This document shows positions 27,446 to 36,504 of a stretch of 64,000 nucleotides of DNA, one piece after another. The stretch lies in NCBI GenBank assembly GCA_964606665.1, contig CAZSHS010000010.1, positions 1 to 64,000 on the forward strand. The letters run 5' to 3'. Source of the DNA: Aved-18 sp964606665 (GTDB lineage: Bacteria > Cyanobacteriota > Vampirovibrionia > Obscuribacterales > Obscuribacteraceae). The notes below the pieces were generated by a model, which was not told the DNA's origin, made no database searches, and was given only the letters and a program-made list of their open reading frames with translations. The translations under genes were made by a program, and so were the position numbers. Every line of letters begins with the position of its first letter. The stretch's first letter is position 1.

Positions 27446-27540
27446 ATTTGTGACTGTCCGATTCTAGCCCTCCCTTATTAAGACGTCAAAAGTATCAAAA
27501 TAGTTCAATTCTCAAGATTAAAATTCGAAAGCACCCAATA

Positions 27541-27664
27541 GGCTGATTTCCTGTCAATGCTCCAATAGGTCACTCCGCACTTGAAGAAGCTGGGATTGCT
27601 ATTAGGATTGCTTGATTTTCAAGATGGTAAAGCAATATACGAAATGTCCCAGCAAAAACTTTAA
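27541..27664 (+). pseudogene. Decayed 3' fragment of a ferritin-like di-iron protein gene
   Basis: The frame reads DFLSMLQ, stop, VTPHLKKLGLL, then LGLLDFQDGKAIYEMSQQKL and a TAA at 27662-27664. This matches the end of the intact gene at 29332-30585 (SMFRLVIPHLKKLGLL...LGLLDYLDGKTVYEMSEQEL). It has an internal in-frame loss of about 10 codons (SARIQPRYRE), one lost codon and one in-frame TAG. It is a relic of a second copy, 1.8 kb before the intact gene. Confidence 0.8.
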
Positions 27665-27694
27665 GGTCCGGTGGCATGTTAAAATTGCTACAAA

Positions 27695-28360
27695 ATGCAA
27701 TCGAAACACCCTACCGGTAAAATTGTTAGTATCTGCGTAAGCAAGCCAAAAATAGTTGAAGTCAATGGAGAACTCGTAAGCACCGGCATCTTCAAAGAAC
27801 CCGTGAGCGGTCGAGTACAATTAAGAACGCTCAATCTAGATGGTGACGAACAAGCAGACTTAACTGTTCATGGTGGCATCGATAAGGCACTATATTCTTA
27901 TCCGCTTGAGCACTACTCGTGGTGGCAGCAGCAAATGCCAGACGTCGAATTCCAGCCTGGTAAATTTGGCGAGAACCTGACTACAACTGGACTTCTAGAA
28001 AAAGAAGTTTTCATTGGCGATGAATTTCAAATAGGTACTGCTATTGTAAAAGTTTCACAACCACGACTGCCATGTTACAAACTCGGTATAAAGTTTGGTC
28101 GGCGCGATGTAATCAAGACGTTTATACAAAGCGGCTTTTCTGGAATTTATTTCTCTGTAATTCAAGAAGGCGAACTTAACGTCGGTAATGAAATAAAATT
28201 CCTTCGTGGAGATAAGTACCAAATAAGTGTCAGCGATGTCGCAAATTTATTTAATGGAAAACGAGAGCGCGATCCAGACTTTATCGAACTTTGTTTAAAA
28301 TCTCAACTTGCAAATCAAATGAAAAGGTTTATACATACTCACCCTACAGAACGGGCATGA
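27695..28360 (+). CDS. MOSC domain protein, YiiM-like
   Basis: 221 residues. It opens with GKIVSICVSKPK and has the MOSC core DLTVHGGIDKALYSYPLEHYSWW, a FGENLTTTGL strand, and the conserved cysteine in QPRLPCYKLGIKFGR, which in the family binds the molybdenum cofactor. A C-terminal helical extension follows, as in YiiM. Such proteins reduce N-hydroxylated compounds with molybdenum cofactor or carry sulfur. No molybdenum genes are nearby. It lies 30 bases after the decayed ferritin-like fragment. Confidence 0.93.
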   Translation: MQSKHPTGKIVSICVSKPKIVEVNGELVSTGIFKEPVSGRVQLRTLNLDGDEQADLTVHGGIDKALYSYPLEHYSWWQQQMPDVEFQPGKFGENLTTTGLLEKEVFIGDEFQIGTAIVKVSQPRLPCYKLGIKFGRRDVIKTFIQSGFSGIYFSVIQEGELNVGNEIKFLRGDKYQISVSDVANLFNGKRERDPDFIELCLKSQLANQMKRFIHTHPTERA

Positions 28361-28411
28361 GATTAGAACTGCTCGCCCGAGCTAACCGACTTGCCCGCAG
28401 GAGAAAACTAC

Positions 28412-29283
28412 ATGTTCGAAGAACAGTCAAGAGACATGGTCCGCTCCTTGATCCGCACCTTTACTGAAAAGGGGTACTTTTCAAGCAAGAAAGAAGCACT
28501 GGAAAAGCTTAAAGACTCAAACTGGATAAACGAGAAAGGTTATGGCCATGTAGGCAGCATTTTAAATAGCAGCTTGGCCATTCAGGAATGCAACAAGTTT
28601 TTTGACGAGCTAGACTCCCGCCTGATGAAACGATTAACAAGCGGCATTCACGAATTCAAGTCGAAAGAATTTCTATCTCAGAAAGAATTATTCGAGCGCT
28701 TGGCAAAAAACAAACTCCAGACGCACTTTTCATCACTTGTTCTGACTCACGTATCGTGCCAAATTTGATTACTCAAACGGATCCTGGCGAGTTATTTATT
28801 ATTCGCAACGCCGGCAACATCATTCCTCCAGCTAACGCAAAAGCAAGCGGAGAAGGAGCAAGTATTGAATTTGCGCTCAAGCACTTAAACATTCGAGACA
28901 TCATAGTCTGCGGTCACTCGGCTTGCGGTGCAATGGAAGCTATTGTGCATCCGGAGGCATTGCATGAATTACCCATGATGAAAGATTGGTTGCAGTATGC
29001 AAGCGGTACAAAAAAGATCATTGAGGAAGAGTACGCAAGCGCATCGGACGATGAAAAAATTGATTTTGCAGTCCAAGAGAATGTGCTTGTTCAAATTGAA
29101 AATTTGCATACTCATCATGCAGTTGCCGAGGCTTTGAATGAAGGCAGACTGAATTTACATGGCTGGGTATATGACATTCGCACAGGAGAAGTTCTAGTAT
29201 ATTATCCTGAACTAGAACAATTCTTGCCCATCGGCGACAGACCAAAATCGCCCAGACAGGCGAATAATACTGTATCTATGTGA
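28412..29283 (+). pseudogene. Beta-class carbonic anhydrase with an N-terminal extension, split by a -1 frame change
   Basis: The first frame (ATG 28412 behind AGGAG, to 28768) codes about 70 unfamiliar residues and then the start of the enzyme (IHEFKSKEFLSQKELFERLAK). The second frame resumes as TPDALFITCSDSRIVPNLIT and IIVCGHSACGAM, and runs to 29283. CSDSR and HSAC hold the zinc ligands (Cys, His, Cys) and the Asp-Arg pair. The break lies in A6 at 28705-28710, where the frame is GCA AAA AAC, a canonical A_AAA_AAC slippery heptamer. One more A would also restore the gene. It may be an error, decay or real -1 frameshifting. Confidence 0.85.
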
Positions 29284-29331
29284 TTTGAGATAGTCTCGTC
29301 ATCCAATACATAAATAAATCTAGTATCGATT

Positions 29332-30585
29332 ATGGTGGCAGCACTGCGCAAAGTGAACTGTGCTATAGATAGCTTATTCGTAATAGGAATCCATACATTG
29401 TCATCATCTATTCAAAGTAACCGAAGTTCAACTCCCTCTTTGGCAGAGCTAATAGTTTCAGTAAAAAAAACTCTTCCGATGGTCAGCGACACCGCAGGGC
29501 GCCTAAATCTAAGCCAACTCAAATCGTTTCTTGGTCCTGCTTTCAAGGGGTTGATTTTGCAAACATCTAGAGGAGCCGCTTCCACTACAATGAAAACGGC
29601 TCATGATGTTCATTTTGACTGGACTTACGAACGCGAAAACACTTCTATGACCAAACTCTATAATGCGGCACTTTCATCCCAATGGAATGCCATAGATCTC
29701 GACTGGTCCGCCGAAGTAGACCCCTTAAGTATCAGCCGACCGATTATTCCTGACGCTTACTGTCCGGGTATAGTTTTGCCACAATGGGCACTTCTATCCG
29801 ACAAAGAAAAGGCAAAACATCGCCAAGCACTGCTTAGTTGGATGTTGAGCCAAATTCTCCATGGTGAGCAAGGTGCCCTTTATGGCGCTTGCCAGGTCGT
29901 GCAGGCGGTTCCTTGGCTTGATGGCAAACTATTTGGCAGTACCCAGGTTTTAGACGAAGGTCGACATGTTGAAGTCTTCCATCGTTATCTGAGCGAAAAG
30001 CTCGGTCGCAAGTATGAAATTAACGAAAATCTTTATGTATTAAGCGAATTCTTAGTGAACGATTCACGCTGGGACGTGAAATTCCTTGGTATGCAAATCA
30101 TGATTGAAGGATTTGGACTGGGTGCTTTCACCATGATTCAAAATATCGTCGATGAACCATTGCTCAAGAATCTTCTCAAGCTCATAATTGCCGATGAAGC
30201 TAGACACGTTCATTACGGCATGCTTGCGTTGCAGAATTTTTATCGAACTGAACTTTCAGAAAAAGAATTACGCGAACGAGAAGACTTAGCATTTGAAATC
30301 TCTCTTTTATTACAGAGAAGATTTCTCGCCCATGAAATCTATGATGAATACTGGGGTAATTATTTAAGTCTCAAGCAGTGGGATAAATTTGTGCAGGAAA
30401 GCCAGCTCATGCGCATCTTTCGCAAATCAATGTTCCGACTGGTTATCCCCCATCTGAAGAAATTAGGTTTACTCTCTGCTCGAATTCAACCTCGATATCG
30501 CGAACTTGGATTGCTAGATTATCTAGACGGCAAGACCGTTTACGAGATGTCTGAACAAGAACTACTTTCTCCGGTAGGAAATTAG
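29332..30585 (+). CDS. Ferritin-like di-iron protein
   Basis: 417 residues. The core (about 150-330) is a four-helix bundle with paired E..EExH-type metal motifs: LHGEQGALYGA, LDEGRHVEVFHRYL, MIEGFGLGAF and IADEARHVHYGM. This spacing fits the ribonucleotide-reductase-like/AurF-like di-iron oxygenases. The first 85 residues are less conserved, and translation might begin later; MKTAHDVHFDWTYE at about 88 is a natural domain start. The C-terminus (LLDYLDGKTVYEMSEQELLS) is duplicated as a relic at 27541-27664. The substrate is unknown. Confidence 0.83.
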   Translation: MVAALRKVNCAIDSLFVIGIHTLSSSIQSNRSSTPSLAELIVSVKKTLPMVSDTAGRLNLSQLKSFLGPAFKGLILQTSRGAASTTMKTAHDVHFDWTYERENTSMTKLYNAALSSQWNAIDLDWSAEVDPLSISRPIIPDAYCPGIVLPQWALLSDKEKAKHRQALLSWMLSQILHGEQGALYGACQVVQAVPWLDGKLFGSTQVLDEGRHVEVFHRYLSEKLGRKYEINENLYVLSEFLVNDSRWDVKFLGMQIMIEGFGLGAFTMIQNIVDEPLLKNLLKLIIADEARHVHYGMLALQNFYRTELSEKELREREDLAFEISLLLQRRFLAHEIYDEYWGNYLSLKQWDKFVQESQLMRIFRKSMFRLVIPHLKKLGLLSARIQPRYRELGLLDYLDGKTVYEMSEQELLSPVGN

Positions 30586-30591
30586 AATAAC

Positions 30592-31103
30592 TGGCAGTAT
30601 TTGCCGCCTCAACAGGATTATTGACAGGCGCTATACAGATCGGCAATTGATATTTTTAACAAAGGTGTATCAGCCAATCCAAATGCAGTGGCAACGTGCC
30701 TAAGTTCCTACAGCACACTCATGCAAGCAATTGCCAAAGTCGAAAACGAGTCTGCGACGCAAAAAGAATCCCGCCACTAAATATAAAACCATCTATTTTG
30801 AAATTTTTAGTGGCATCATATCCGGTGCAATTAAAAAGTATTGCCGATTCTCCAATTGAAAAAGCCAAACTTTCAGAAAACAGCCCACTAGTTGTTGCAG
30901 CCTATATTGACCGTACCATCAAATGCATCGAGACGAACAAGCGACCTGAGTTTATTGCAAGCAAAGACTGGAACATAGTGCTTGAATTGTGGAAAAAAGA
31001 CAAACGCACAGAAGCGCTTGCATTTTCGTTCCACCCCGAGCGCAAAGAAAGTCAAATTCAGGGAGTGATGAAAGAAATACAACTTTTAAAGCAAAAGCAA
31101 TAA
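30592..31103 (+). pseudogene. Broken helical-repeat protein gene (in-frame stop plus frame change)
   Basis: The first frame reads WQYLPPQQDY, TGA (30622-30624), then QALYRSAIDIFNKGVSANP and ends at TAA 30778. The second frame, up to 31103, has PSILKFLVASYPVQLKSIAD and IDRTIKCIETNKRPEFIASK, and reads like real protein. Adding one A to A5 at 30761-30765 would join the two as ATQKRIPPLN. The intact product would be a soluble helical protein with a TPR-like start. The 3' part alone forms an open frame from ATG 30696. I do not recognise the family. Confidence 0.55.
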
Positions 31104-31122
31104 TTGTTCTGTTTGATTTTAA

Positions 31123-31329
31123 TCAGCTCGCTTTTTCTGTTCGATTTGCTTTCATGTGCATCATCATGTGATAGAGCGTAGCTGCACCGACAAGACCGTA
31201 TAGAACGTGTGTCATAGTGCCGTCACCCATCATGGATGTGACTAAATTGTAATTGAAGATTCCGACCAATCCCCAATTCAATCCACCCACTAGCAATAGA
31301 ATAGTGGTAATTATCTCAATATTTTTCAT
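31123..31329 (-). CDS. DUF378 small membrane protein
   Basis: 68 residues from ATG 31329, with GGTGA upstream; the frame extends to 31368 without a site. Two membrane segments (IITTILLLVGGLNWGLVGIF and TMTHVLYGLVGAATLYHMMM) match DUF378 (YuzA-like), with its GGLNWGLVG and LYGLVG motifs. The function is unknown. The C-terminal tail is rich in His and Met. Confidence 0.85.
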   Translation of the reverse strand: MKNIEIITTILLLVGGLNWGLVGIFNYNLVTSMMGDGTMTHVLYGLVGAATLYHMMMHMKANRTEKAS

Positions 31330-31616
31330 TTTTATTTCACCTGAAGCATCAAACCCGCATGGACACAAGAAATACCTGGAGTTGATTTGAATGCCTATTA
31401 CCCAGCTTAATAGATTATCATAATACTGTCAATATCTGGTGCTCTGCTAAACCCTCTCAGACACTGCGATAGAGTGTTTCAATCTACTAAATATGACCGA
31501 AAAATGATGGCATCCTTTCCCCTCAACAATGACTATTCATGAGCATTTCAATAAAAACAACACATCCGGTTCTATTTTTGAGATAATGCTTAGAGTGATA
31601 TGGAAAAATAAAAGCT

Positions 31617-32195
31617 GTGAAATACAAACAAACCGCCCTCCCTCTCCTTCTATGCGTTTCTACCTTTCTTCCAGGCGCGTGTTTAGCCAAAAGCTCGACC
31701 AAAGAACTCACGCCAGCTAATGCGCACAAGAAAAGAGTCATCGAAGATCTGCCAAATTTTCATGAAGTGCATCCATTTCTGTACCGCAGTGGAGAACCGA
31801 CCAGAGCAGGATTGAGCAAGCTCAAAGAAATGGGATTCAAAACACTCATAGACTTACGCGCACCGTCGGAGCAAAAGTTTGATGAAAAAGAAGCAGCTTC
31901 TGAGCTTGGATTGAAATACATAAGGTTAGTTATGACATCTGCAGCGCCAACCAAAGAACAGGTTGACACCATGCTTACTGAGATCAAAAAAGCTGAAAAA
32001 GACCCTGGTAACAATAAAGTACTCGTCCATTGCGCTCACGGCTCAGATCGCACAGGTTGCATGATTGGCATCTGGCGTGTAACTCAAGAGAATTGGAATT
32101 ACGATGACACCTACAAAGAAATGCGCAAATATTGGTTTACTCCTAAGTTCGTGAAACTTTCAGGAGCAGTAAAAGAATACTCCGCACAGAACTAA
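31617..32195 (+). CDS. Exported dual-specificity/tyrosine-type phosphatase
   Basis: 192 residues starting at GTG 31617. A signal sequence (TALPLLLCVSTFLPGACLA) may be a lipoprotein-like signal, though the lipobox is imperfect. The catalytic P-loop is HCAHGSDRTG (HCxxGxxRT), and an upstream LYRSGEP and TLIDLRAPSE mark the cyanobacterial-type PTP/DSP fold. It probably acts in the periplasm on phosphoproteins or small phosphates. It is a single gene with no obvious partner kinase nearby. Confidence 0.87.
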   Translation: MKYKQTALPLLLCVSTFLPGACLAKSSTKELTPANAHKKRVIEDLPNFHEVHPFLYRSGEPTRAGLSKLKEMGFKTLIDLRAPSEQKFDEKEAASELGLKYIRLVMTSAAPTKEQVDTMLTEIKKAEKDPGNNKVLVHCAHGSDRTGCMIGIWRVTQENWNYDDTYKEMRKYWFTPKFVKLSGAVKEYSAQN

Positions 32196-32235
32196 GAGAA
32201 AAAACATCGATACGTATGTGGTGATGCGCGCAGTA

Positions 32236-33570
32236 TCAGTTTTGGGTTTCACCGGTTTTGTTCATTCCAGCCAGATACTTAGCTAACATTTTCGCCTCAT
32301 CCTCGGTTCCGGCAAAAGGTGGCATTATTCCTTTGTAGGGATTTTCTTTGTTTTTAGGGTCCATCATTTTCAGAAAAGAAACAATGGAATCCTCGTCTCT
32401 TTCTCCGATCAAGCGTTTCATGCTTCGATAACCATCAACAGTATGGCAGGCCATACACTGGTACTGAAACAGTTTTTCACCACAAGTGGTATCGGTCTTA
32501 TTTGGATTAGTTGCATTGGCCCATTTGGCGTTGGTCAAAAATCCGTTTTCACGCAATTCTTCAACTTGGCTTTTACGTATACCATTTGAATACATATAAT
32601 TGTAGACAACATAGGGTTTACGCAACATTTCGCGCATCCATTCTGTCGATCCTGTGGCTATAAATCCACATAGCATGAAAAGCAAGGCGATTTTAAAAGT
32701 AAAACCTTTGGGATTCAGATAGGGACCAAAGTAAGCAAAAACAAGAATCGTCCCAGAAAAAACCAAGCTCAAATAAAGCGCACGCGCCAGAACTGAAAAA
32801 TTACCAACACCCGACGACTGAATGCCAGTGAAAATTGTTTCGATTGTGACTTGTGGAACCTGGCTCAAATACCAAAAACTTACAATTGGTCCCAGGAAGA
32901 AAACTGGCAGTAGCCATTTGGCACAAAATTTGACCACATAGACTCGCAAGTCTTCGTCTTTAATTCTAGTGGCTGTCACAAGCGCATACATGCCTGCAAT
33001 GGCAAACATGATAAGTAATCTTATAACAAGCGAAGGCAAATAAGTTTCGTTCAAAACCCCATGCAACCAGTATCTTGTCTCAAGCCATTGTCCTGGTGTC
33101 AACATGAAAGTGAGAATGCCATTAATAACCGCAAGAGTCATTACAGACATAGCGAAGTACCACTTAGCCAGAAGCAAGTGTTTTTCCTTGCTTATTTTGT
33201 CCCAAGAATAATAATAGGCAAAAGCAGTAGCAAGCTCGGCAACGAAGAATAGATACTCAAGCGCCCAGGCAAGAGTAAAACTTTGAATCAAAGACGCGGT
33301 GCCATCAGGGCTCACAAGGCTTATGGAAAACCAGATTGCCACTCCGGTTGCCGCACCAGCTACGGTGGTAACTAAAACGAAAAAGCGCGAGTGCGATTTT
33401 ACATAATCGTAGAGCCTACTATCGTTTCGTTTATAGGCTAGCCACTCGGCAAGAGCCAGAAAGGCACCTCCTCCAACGGCGAAGTGGGACAAAAAGACAT
33501 GGATAATAGCGATAATTCCTATCACCCAAGGTCCACCTATTCCGGGCACTATCCAGATTGGATAATTCAT
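32236..33570 (-). CDS. CydA-like quinol-binding membrane protein fused to a C-terminal cytochrome c
   Basis: 444 residues from ATG 33570, which overlaps the cytochrome b stop by ATGA. About nine membrane helices resemble cytochrome bd subunit I, with a histidine-bearing first helix (IIHVFLSHFAVGGG) and WALEYLFFVAELATAF. It lacks the full-length Q-loop and CydB partner of a true bd oxidase. After the last helix come a linker and a class I cytochrome c domain (CMACH, then IMPPFAG). As last gene of the Rieske/cytochrome b operon, it probably takes electrons from that complex to a c-type heme. Function is by context. Confidence 0.8.
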   Translation of the reverse strand: MNYPIWIVPGIGGPWVIGIIAIIHVFLSHFAVGGGAFLALAEWLAYKRNDSRLYDYVKSHSRFFVLVTTVAGAATGVAIWFSISLVSPDGTASLIQSFTLAWALEYLFFVAELATAFAYYYSWDKISKEKHLLLAKWYFAMSVMTLAVINGILTFMLTPGQWLETRYWLHGVLNETYLPSLVIRLLIMFAIAGMYALVTATRIKDEDLRVYVVKFCAKWLLPVFFLGPIVSFWYLSQVPQVTIETIFTGIQSSGVGNFSVLARALYLSLVFSGTILVFAYFGPYLNPKGFTFKIALLFMLCGFIATGSTEWMREMLRKPYVVYNYMYSNGIRKSQVEELRENGFLTNAKWANATNPNKTDTTCGEKLFQYQCMACHTVDGYRSMKRLIGERDEDSIVSFLKMMDPKNKENPYKGIMPPFAGTEDEAKMLAKYLAGMNKTGETQN

Positions 33571-34652
33571 GACATTGCTCCCCACGCACTAAAGATAATC
33601 ATAAATAGAAGCGTTACTACACCTAATCCGGTGGCAAGCCTAGAGCGCGCTTCCGATTCACCCGTGTCCCAGAGAGGCACAAGAGCTAGAGCTAGAGCAT
33701 AGACTCCCATTAGTAGCACACCAAACAGTTCGCCTTCCATTGGACCCACCATGGGCGGTATTAACTTCAGGAACTGGAACATGGCAAGAAAATACCATTC
33801 CGGTTTAATTCCAATTGGAGCTGGCGCAAAGGGGTCGGCTTCAGGACCGATTCCCCATGGACAAAGCATGGTAAGAACGAAAAGCAAGTTACCTGCAAGA
33901 ATCCATACCAAAATATCTTTCAAGAAGAAATCAGGGAAGAATGGTTCATACTCTTTCTTTTCTTCTGGTGTCTCATTAAATTCTTTAGGCGTAGACATGC
34001 CATGAGCCTGAACAATGGCTAAATGAAGGGATAAGAGCCCCATAAGCATTACAGGCAAAACAGCCACGTGAATGGCAAAGAATCTAGACAAAGTTGCCTG
34101 CCCAATATTGTGTCCACCTCTAAGCATAAGAGCCATCATGTCGCCTATCAAAGGAGTTTTAGAGGATATATCCAAACCAATTTTGGTGGCAAAGAACGAA
34201 ACTTCATCCCAAGGCAAAAGATAACCAGTAAATCCAAATCCAAGACAAAGCACGAGCAAAATCACACCTGACAGCCAGGTAAGTTCTCTTGGCTTTCTGT
34301 ACGCTTTCATGAAATAGGTGCTGAAAAAATGCACAAATACGGCCAGAATCATTAGATTGGCACCCCAACTGTGCAGTGAGCGAATAAACCACCCAAATTC
34401 GACACTAGAATTGATTTTGAGAATGCTGGCATGAGCAGAGCCCAACTCAGGTACATAATAGACCATCAAAAGTATTCCAGTCACAAATTGCACCATCAGC
34501 AGTAGCATACTGATACCACCAAAGTAGTACCAGACTGAGTGCTTATGTACCGGCACTTTTTTATGCAGCGCCAATTCGATTAGAGGAGATGCATGTAAAC
34601 GCCTCTCGAACCAATATAGAATTTTTCTCTTTTCTCTTTCACCAATAAACAA
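33567..34652 (-). CDS. Cytochrome b of a Rieske/cytochrome b (bc/b6f-type) quinol complex
   Basis: 361 residues, starting at TTG 34652 with AAGGAGA 7 bases upstream. About eight membrane helices. The heme b ligands lie in SLHSWGANLMILAVFVHFF (13 residues between histidines) and IHVAVLPVMLMGLLSLH (14 between). The 14-residue spacing is that of cytochrome b6 rather than mitochondrial-type b. The quinol-oxidation motif is PEWYFL. The chain includes a subunit IV-like C-terminal part, so b6 and IV are fused. It is coded between the Rieske and the CydA-like/cytochrome c genes. Confidence 0.93.
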   Translation of the reverse strand: MFIGEREKRKILYWFERRLHASPLIELALHKKVPVHKHSVWYYFGGISMLLLMVQFVTGILLMVYYVPELGSAHASILKINSSVEFGWFIRSLHSWGANLMILAVFVHFFSTYFMKAYRKPRELTWLSGVILLVLCLGFGFTGYLLPWDEVSFFATKIGLDISSKTPLIGDMMALMLRGGHNIGQATLSRFFAIHVAVLPVMLMGLLSLHLAIVQAHGMSTPKEFNETPEEKKEYEPFFPDFFLKDILVWILAGNLLFVLTMLCPWGIGPEADPFAPAPIGIKPEWYFLAMFQFLKLIPPMVGPMEGELFGVLLMGVYALALALVPLWDTGESEARSRLATGLGVVTLLFMIIFSAWGAMS

Positions 34653-34673
34653 GAGGGGTCTCCTTTGAAGCTA

Positions 34674-35150
34674 TCAAGCATTCGAGATGATTACTCTTTC
34701 TTTGACAATCTCGACCTTTAGAGCTAGTAGCGGTTTTGGCGGTGGTCCCGCTACGTTTTTTCCAGATGCGGGATCATAAGCACCGCCATGACATGCGCAC
34801 CATATCGAATTTTTTTCCTTACGGTATTGCACTGTGCATCCAAGGTGTGTGCACACAGCTTTGAACGCATGAAACTCCCCATCCTGACTGCGTATAATCA
34901 GTGCGGGCGTACTGCCGAATTTAAAGTTCTTACCCGATCCCGGCGAAAAATCCGTTACCTTGCCAATATCCAGACTGGCAATTTTTGAGGACGCATCATC
35001 CTCGTCTTTAGAATCAGGGCACAAGTATCGATATACAGGATACAGGGTCAAACCACCCCACATAATGGCAAATCCACCCATGGCAGTTTTAACGAAAGTG
35101 GCACGTCCAATTTTCTTTTCGCCATCCAATATATCTATTTCTTCAGACAT
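34674..35150 (-). CDS. Rieske iron-sulfur protein
   Basis: 158 residues. An N-terminal membrane anchor (TAMGGFAIMWGGLTLYPVYRY) precedes the soluble [2Fe-2S] domain. Cluster motifs are CTHLGC and CACHGGAYD, with the flexible proline loop GPPPKPL. Both Cys-His pairs are present, so a high-potential Rieske cluster is expected. It passes electrons from quinol at the cytochrome b site to a c-type heme. The gene starts 3 bases after the stop of the upstream CydA-like gene. Confidence 0.95.
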   Translation of the reverse strand: MSEEIDILDGEKKIGRATFVKTAMGGFAIMWGGLTLYPVYRYLCPDSKDEDDASSKIASLDIGKVTDFSPGSGKNFKFGSTPALIIRSQDGEFHAFKAVCTHLGCTVQYRKEKNSIWCACHGGAYDPASGKNVAGPPPKPLLALKVEIVKERVIISNA

Positions 35151-35153
35151 AAT

Positions 35154-36287
35154 TTATTCCACCTCTGCCACTACATTCGGTTTTGTAACTTTGACCAGCC
35201 AAACAAGGTAGACAATCAAACCAACCGCCGACAAGATAAAAATTCCCAACAAGTCCCACTGCGGCTGCACAGTCAAACTCTCCGGTTTAATATAAGTTGA
35301 GAGCATGGACTCTCTAAGAAAGTGGCGATTCAAGACCATGGTCAAAATCACTAAAAGTGTCGTGTGAAAGGTAGCCTTCAAGTGCTTAGGATTGCCAGTT
35401 GATGCGGCCGTATATCCCAAAATTATTGATACCACTGATAGTGCAAGAGAAGCAAAAAATACAAAGGACATTAGTCCTTCACCACTCATGAATTGGCGAC
35501 TCAATTCGCGTGGCAGCGAAAAGAGGAAAAAGAATCCAACACCTACTTGCATTGTCGTAATTACGCTAAAAAGTTGTGCTCCCGTTTTGATTTGCCAGGT
35601 TGCCTGCTCAGGCTCATTTGCAACTTTACGCGTACCAAGATAACCCATGAATAAGCCTGCAACAGCTATAGCAGAGAGGAAGAAGTGCAAATATCTGGGC
35701 ATGAGTTGGCGGTCTTGCAAATGGAAATTCATACCGTTACTTGAATGATTGTAGTATTCAAGCCATTTTTCCGGATGCACCATAAGCAGCATATTGCTTG
35801 AGAAAGTAAGACCAATAAGCAAAAATAAAACACAAGAGAAGAGGAGCACTAGCCCTATGGCAACGGCGTTTTCATGCTCCTTATTTTGCTTGAACAAACG
35901 ATAGATGACAAAATAACATCCATAATATGCGGCAATCAAAAGTGCGATTATGCCAATCCAAGGAACAGCCATAATGATTGACGACGTGTAAAACATTGGA
36001 CCGTACAGCAACTGCAAAAACAAAAGCGGTACGATTCCCTGAGTAATAGTGAATGAAACAAAAATGGGTAGTATCGAAGCAAGATTTTTAGCCGCCTCGT
36101 ACATTCGACTGCTCTTATCATGAGCAGACTTGAAAAACATAAAACTAGCCAAAAAACTCCCGCCCAGAATTACATTCATAGGTAGAACATGTAAATAAAA
36201 TCCGACGATTAAAAGAGTAGTGAGTAGCCAGAGAGGTGCCGGAAGAGGAAGCGGTTGGTAATTAGGAATTATGGATGAGATTTCCAT
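35154..36287 (-). CDS. CydA-like polytopic membrane protein, first gene of the respiratory operon
   Basis: 377 residues with about nine or ten membrane helices and no soluble domain. The second half of the first helix, FYLHVLPMNVILGGSFL, resembles the IHVFLSHFAVGGG motif of the CydA-like/cytochrome c protein at the operon's other end, so the two may be distant paralogues. It lacks a cytochrome c motif. Its partner genes suggest a membrane subunit of a quinol-handling complex. I infer the CydA relationship from helix pattern and the conserved His-Gly-Gly motif; the heme content is unknown. Confidence 0.68.
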   Translation of the reverse strand: MEISSIIPNYQPLPLPAPLWLLTTLLIVGFYLHVLPMNVILGGSFLASFMFFKSAHDKSSRMYEAAKNLASILPIFVSFTITQGIVPLLFLQLLYGPMFYTSSIIMAVPWIGIIALLIAAYYGCYFVIYRLFKQNKEHENAVAIGLVLLFSCVLFLLIGLTFSSNMLLMVHPEKWLEYYNHSSNGMNFHLQDRQLMPRYLHFFLSAIAVAGLFMGYLGTRKVANEPEQATWQIKTGAQLFSVITTMQVGVGFFFLFSLPRELSRQFMSGEGLMSFVFFASLALSVVSIILGYTAASTGNPKHLKATFHTTLLVILTMVLNRHFLRESMLSTYIKPESLTVQPQWDLLGIFILSAVGLIVYLVWLVKVTKPNVVAEVE

Positions 36288-36504
36288 TTTGAGATGCCTT
36301 GATGCCGAACCATTTCAGAATAGACTTTCATTGCGACTTTGATATCGCAATTTAGACGTATTTTGATGATGCCAACTCATTCCTAAGGATGATTATTTAG
36401 ACTAAAAACATCTCACCATTTACAGGATTCGATTTTTCGCATTGGACGCCAATACAAAATGAGGCACGCAATCGCATGCGCTAAGAATTTGAGCAATACA
36501 ATAT

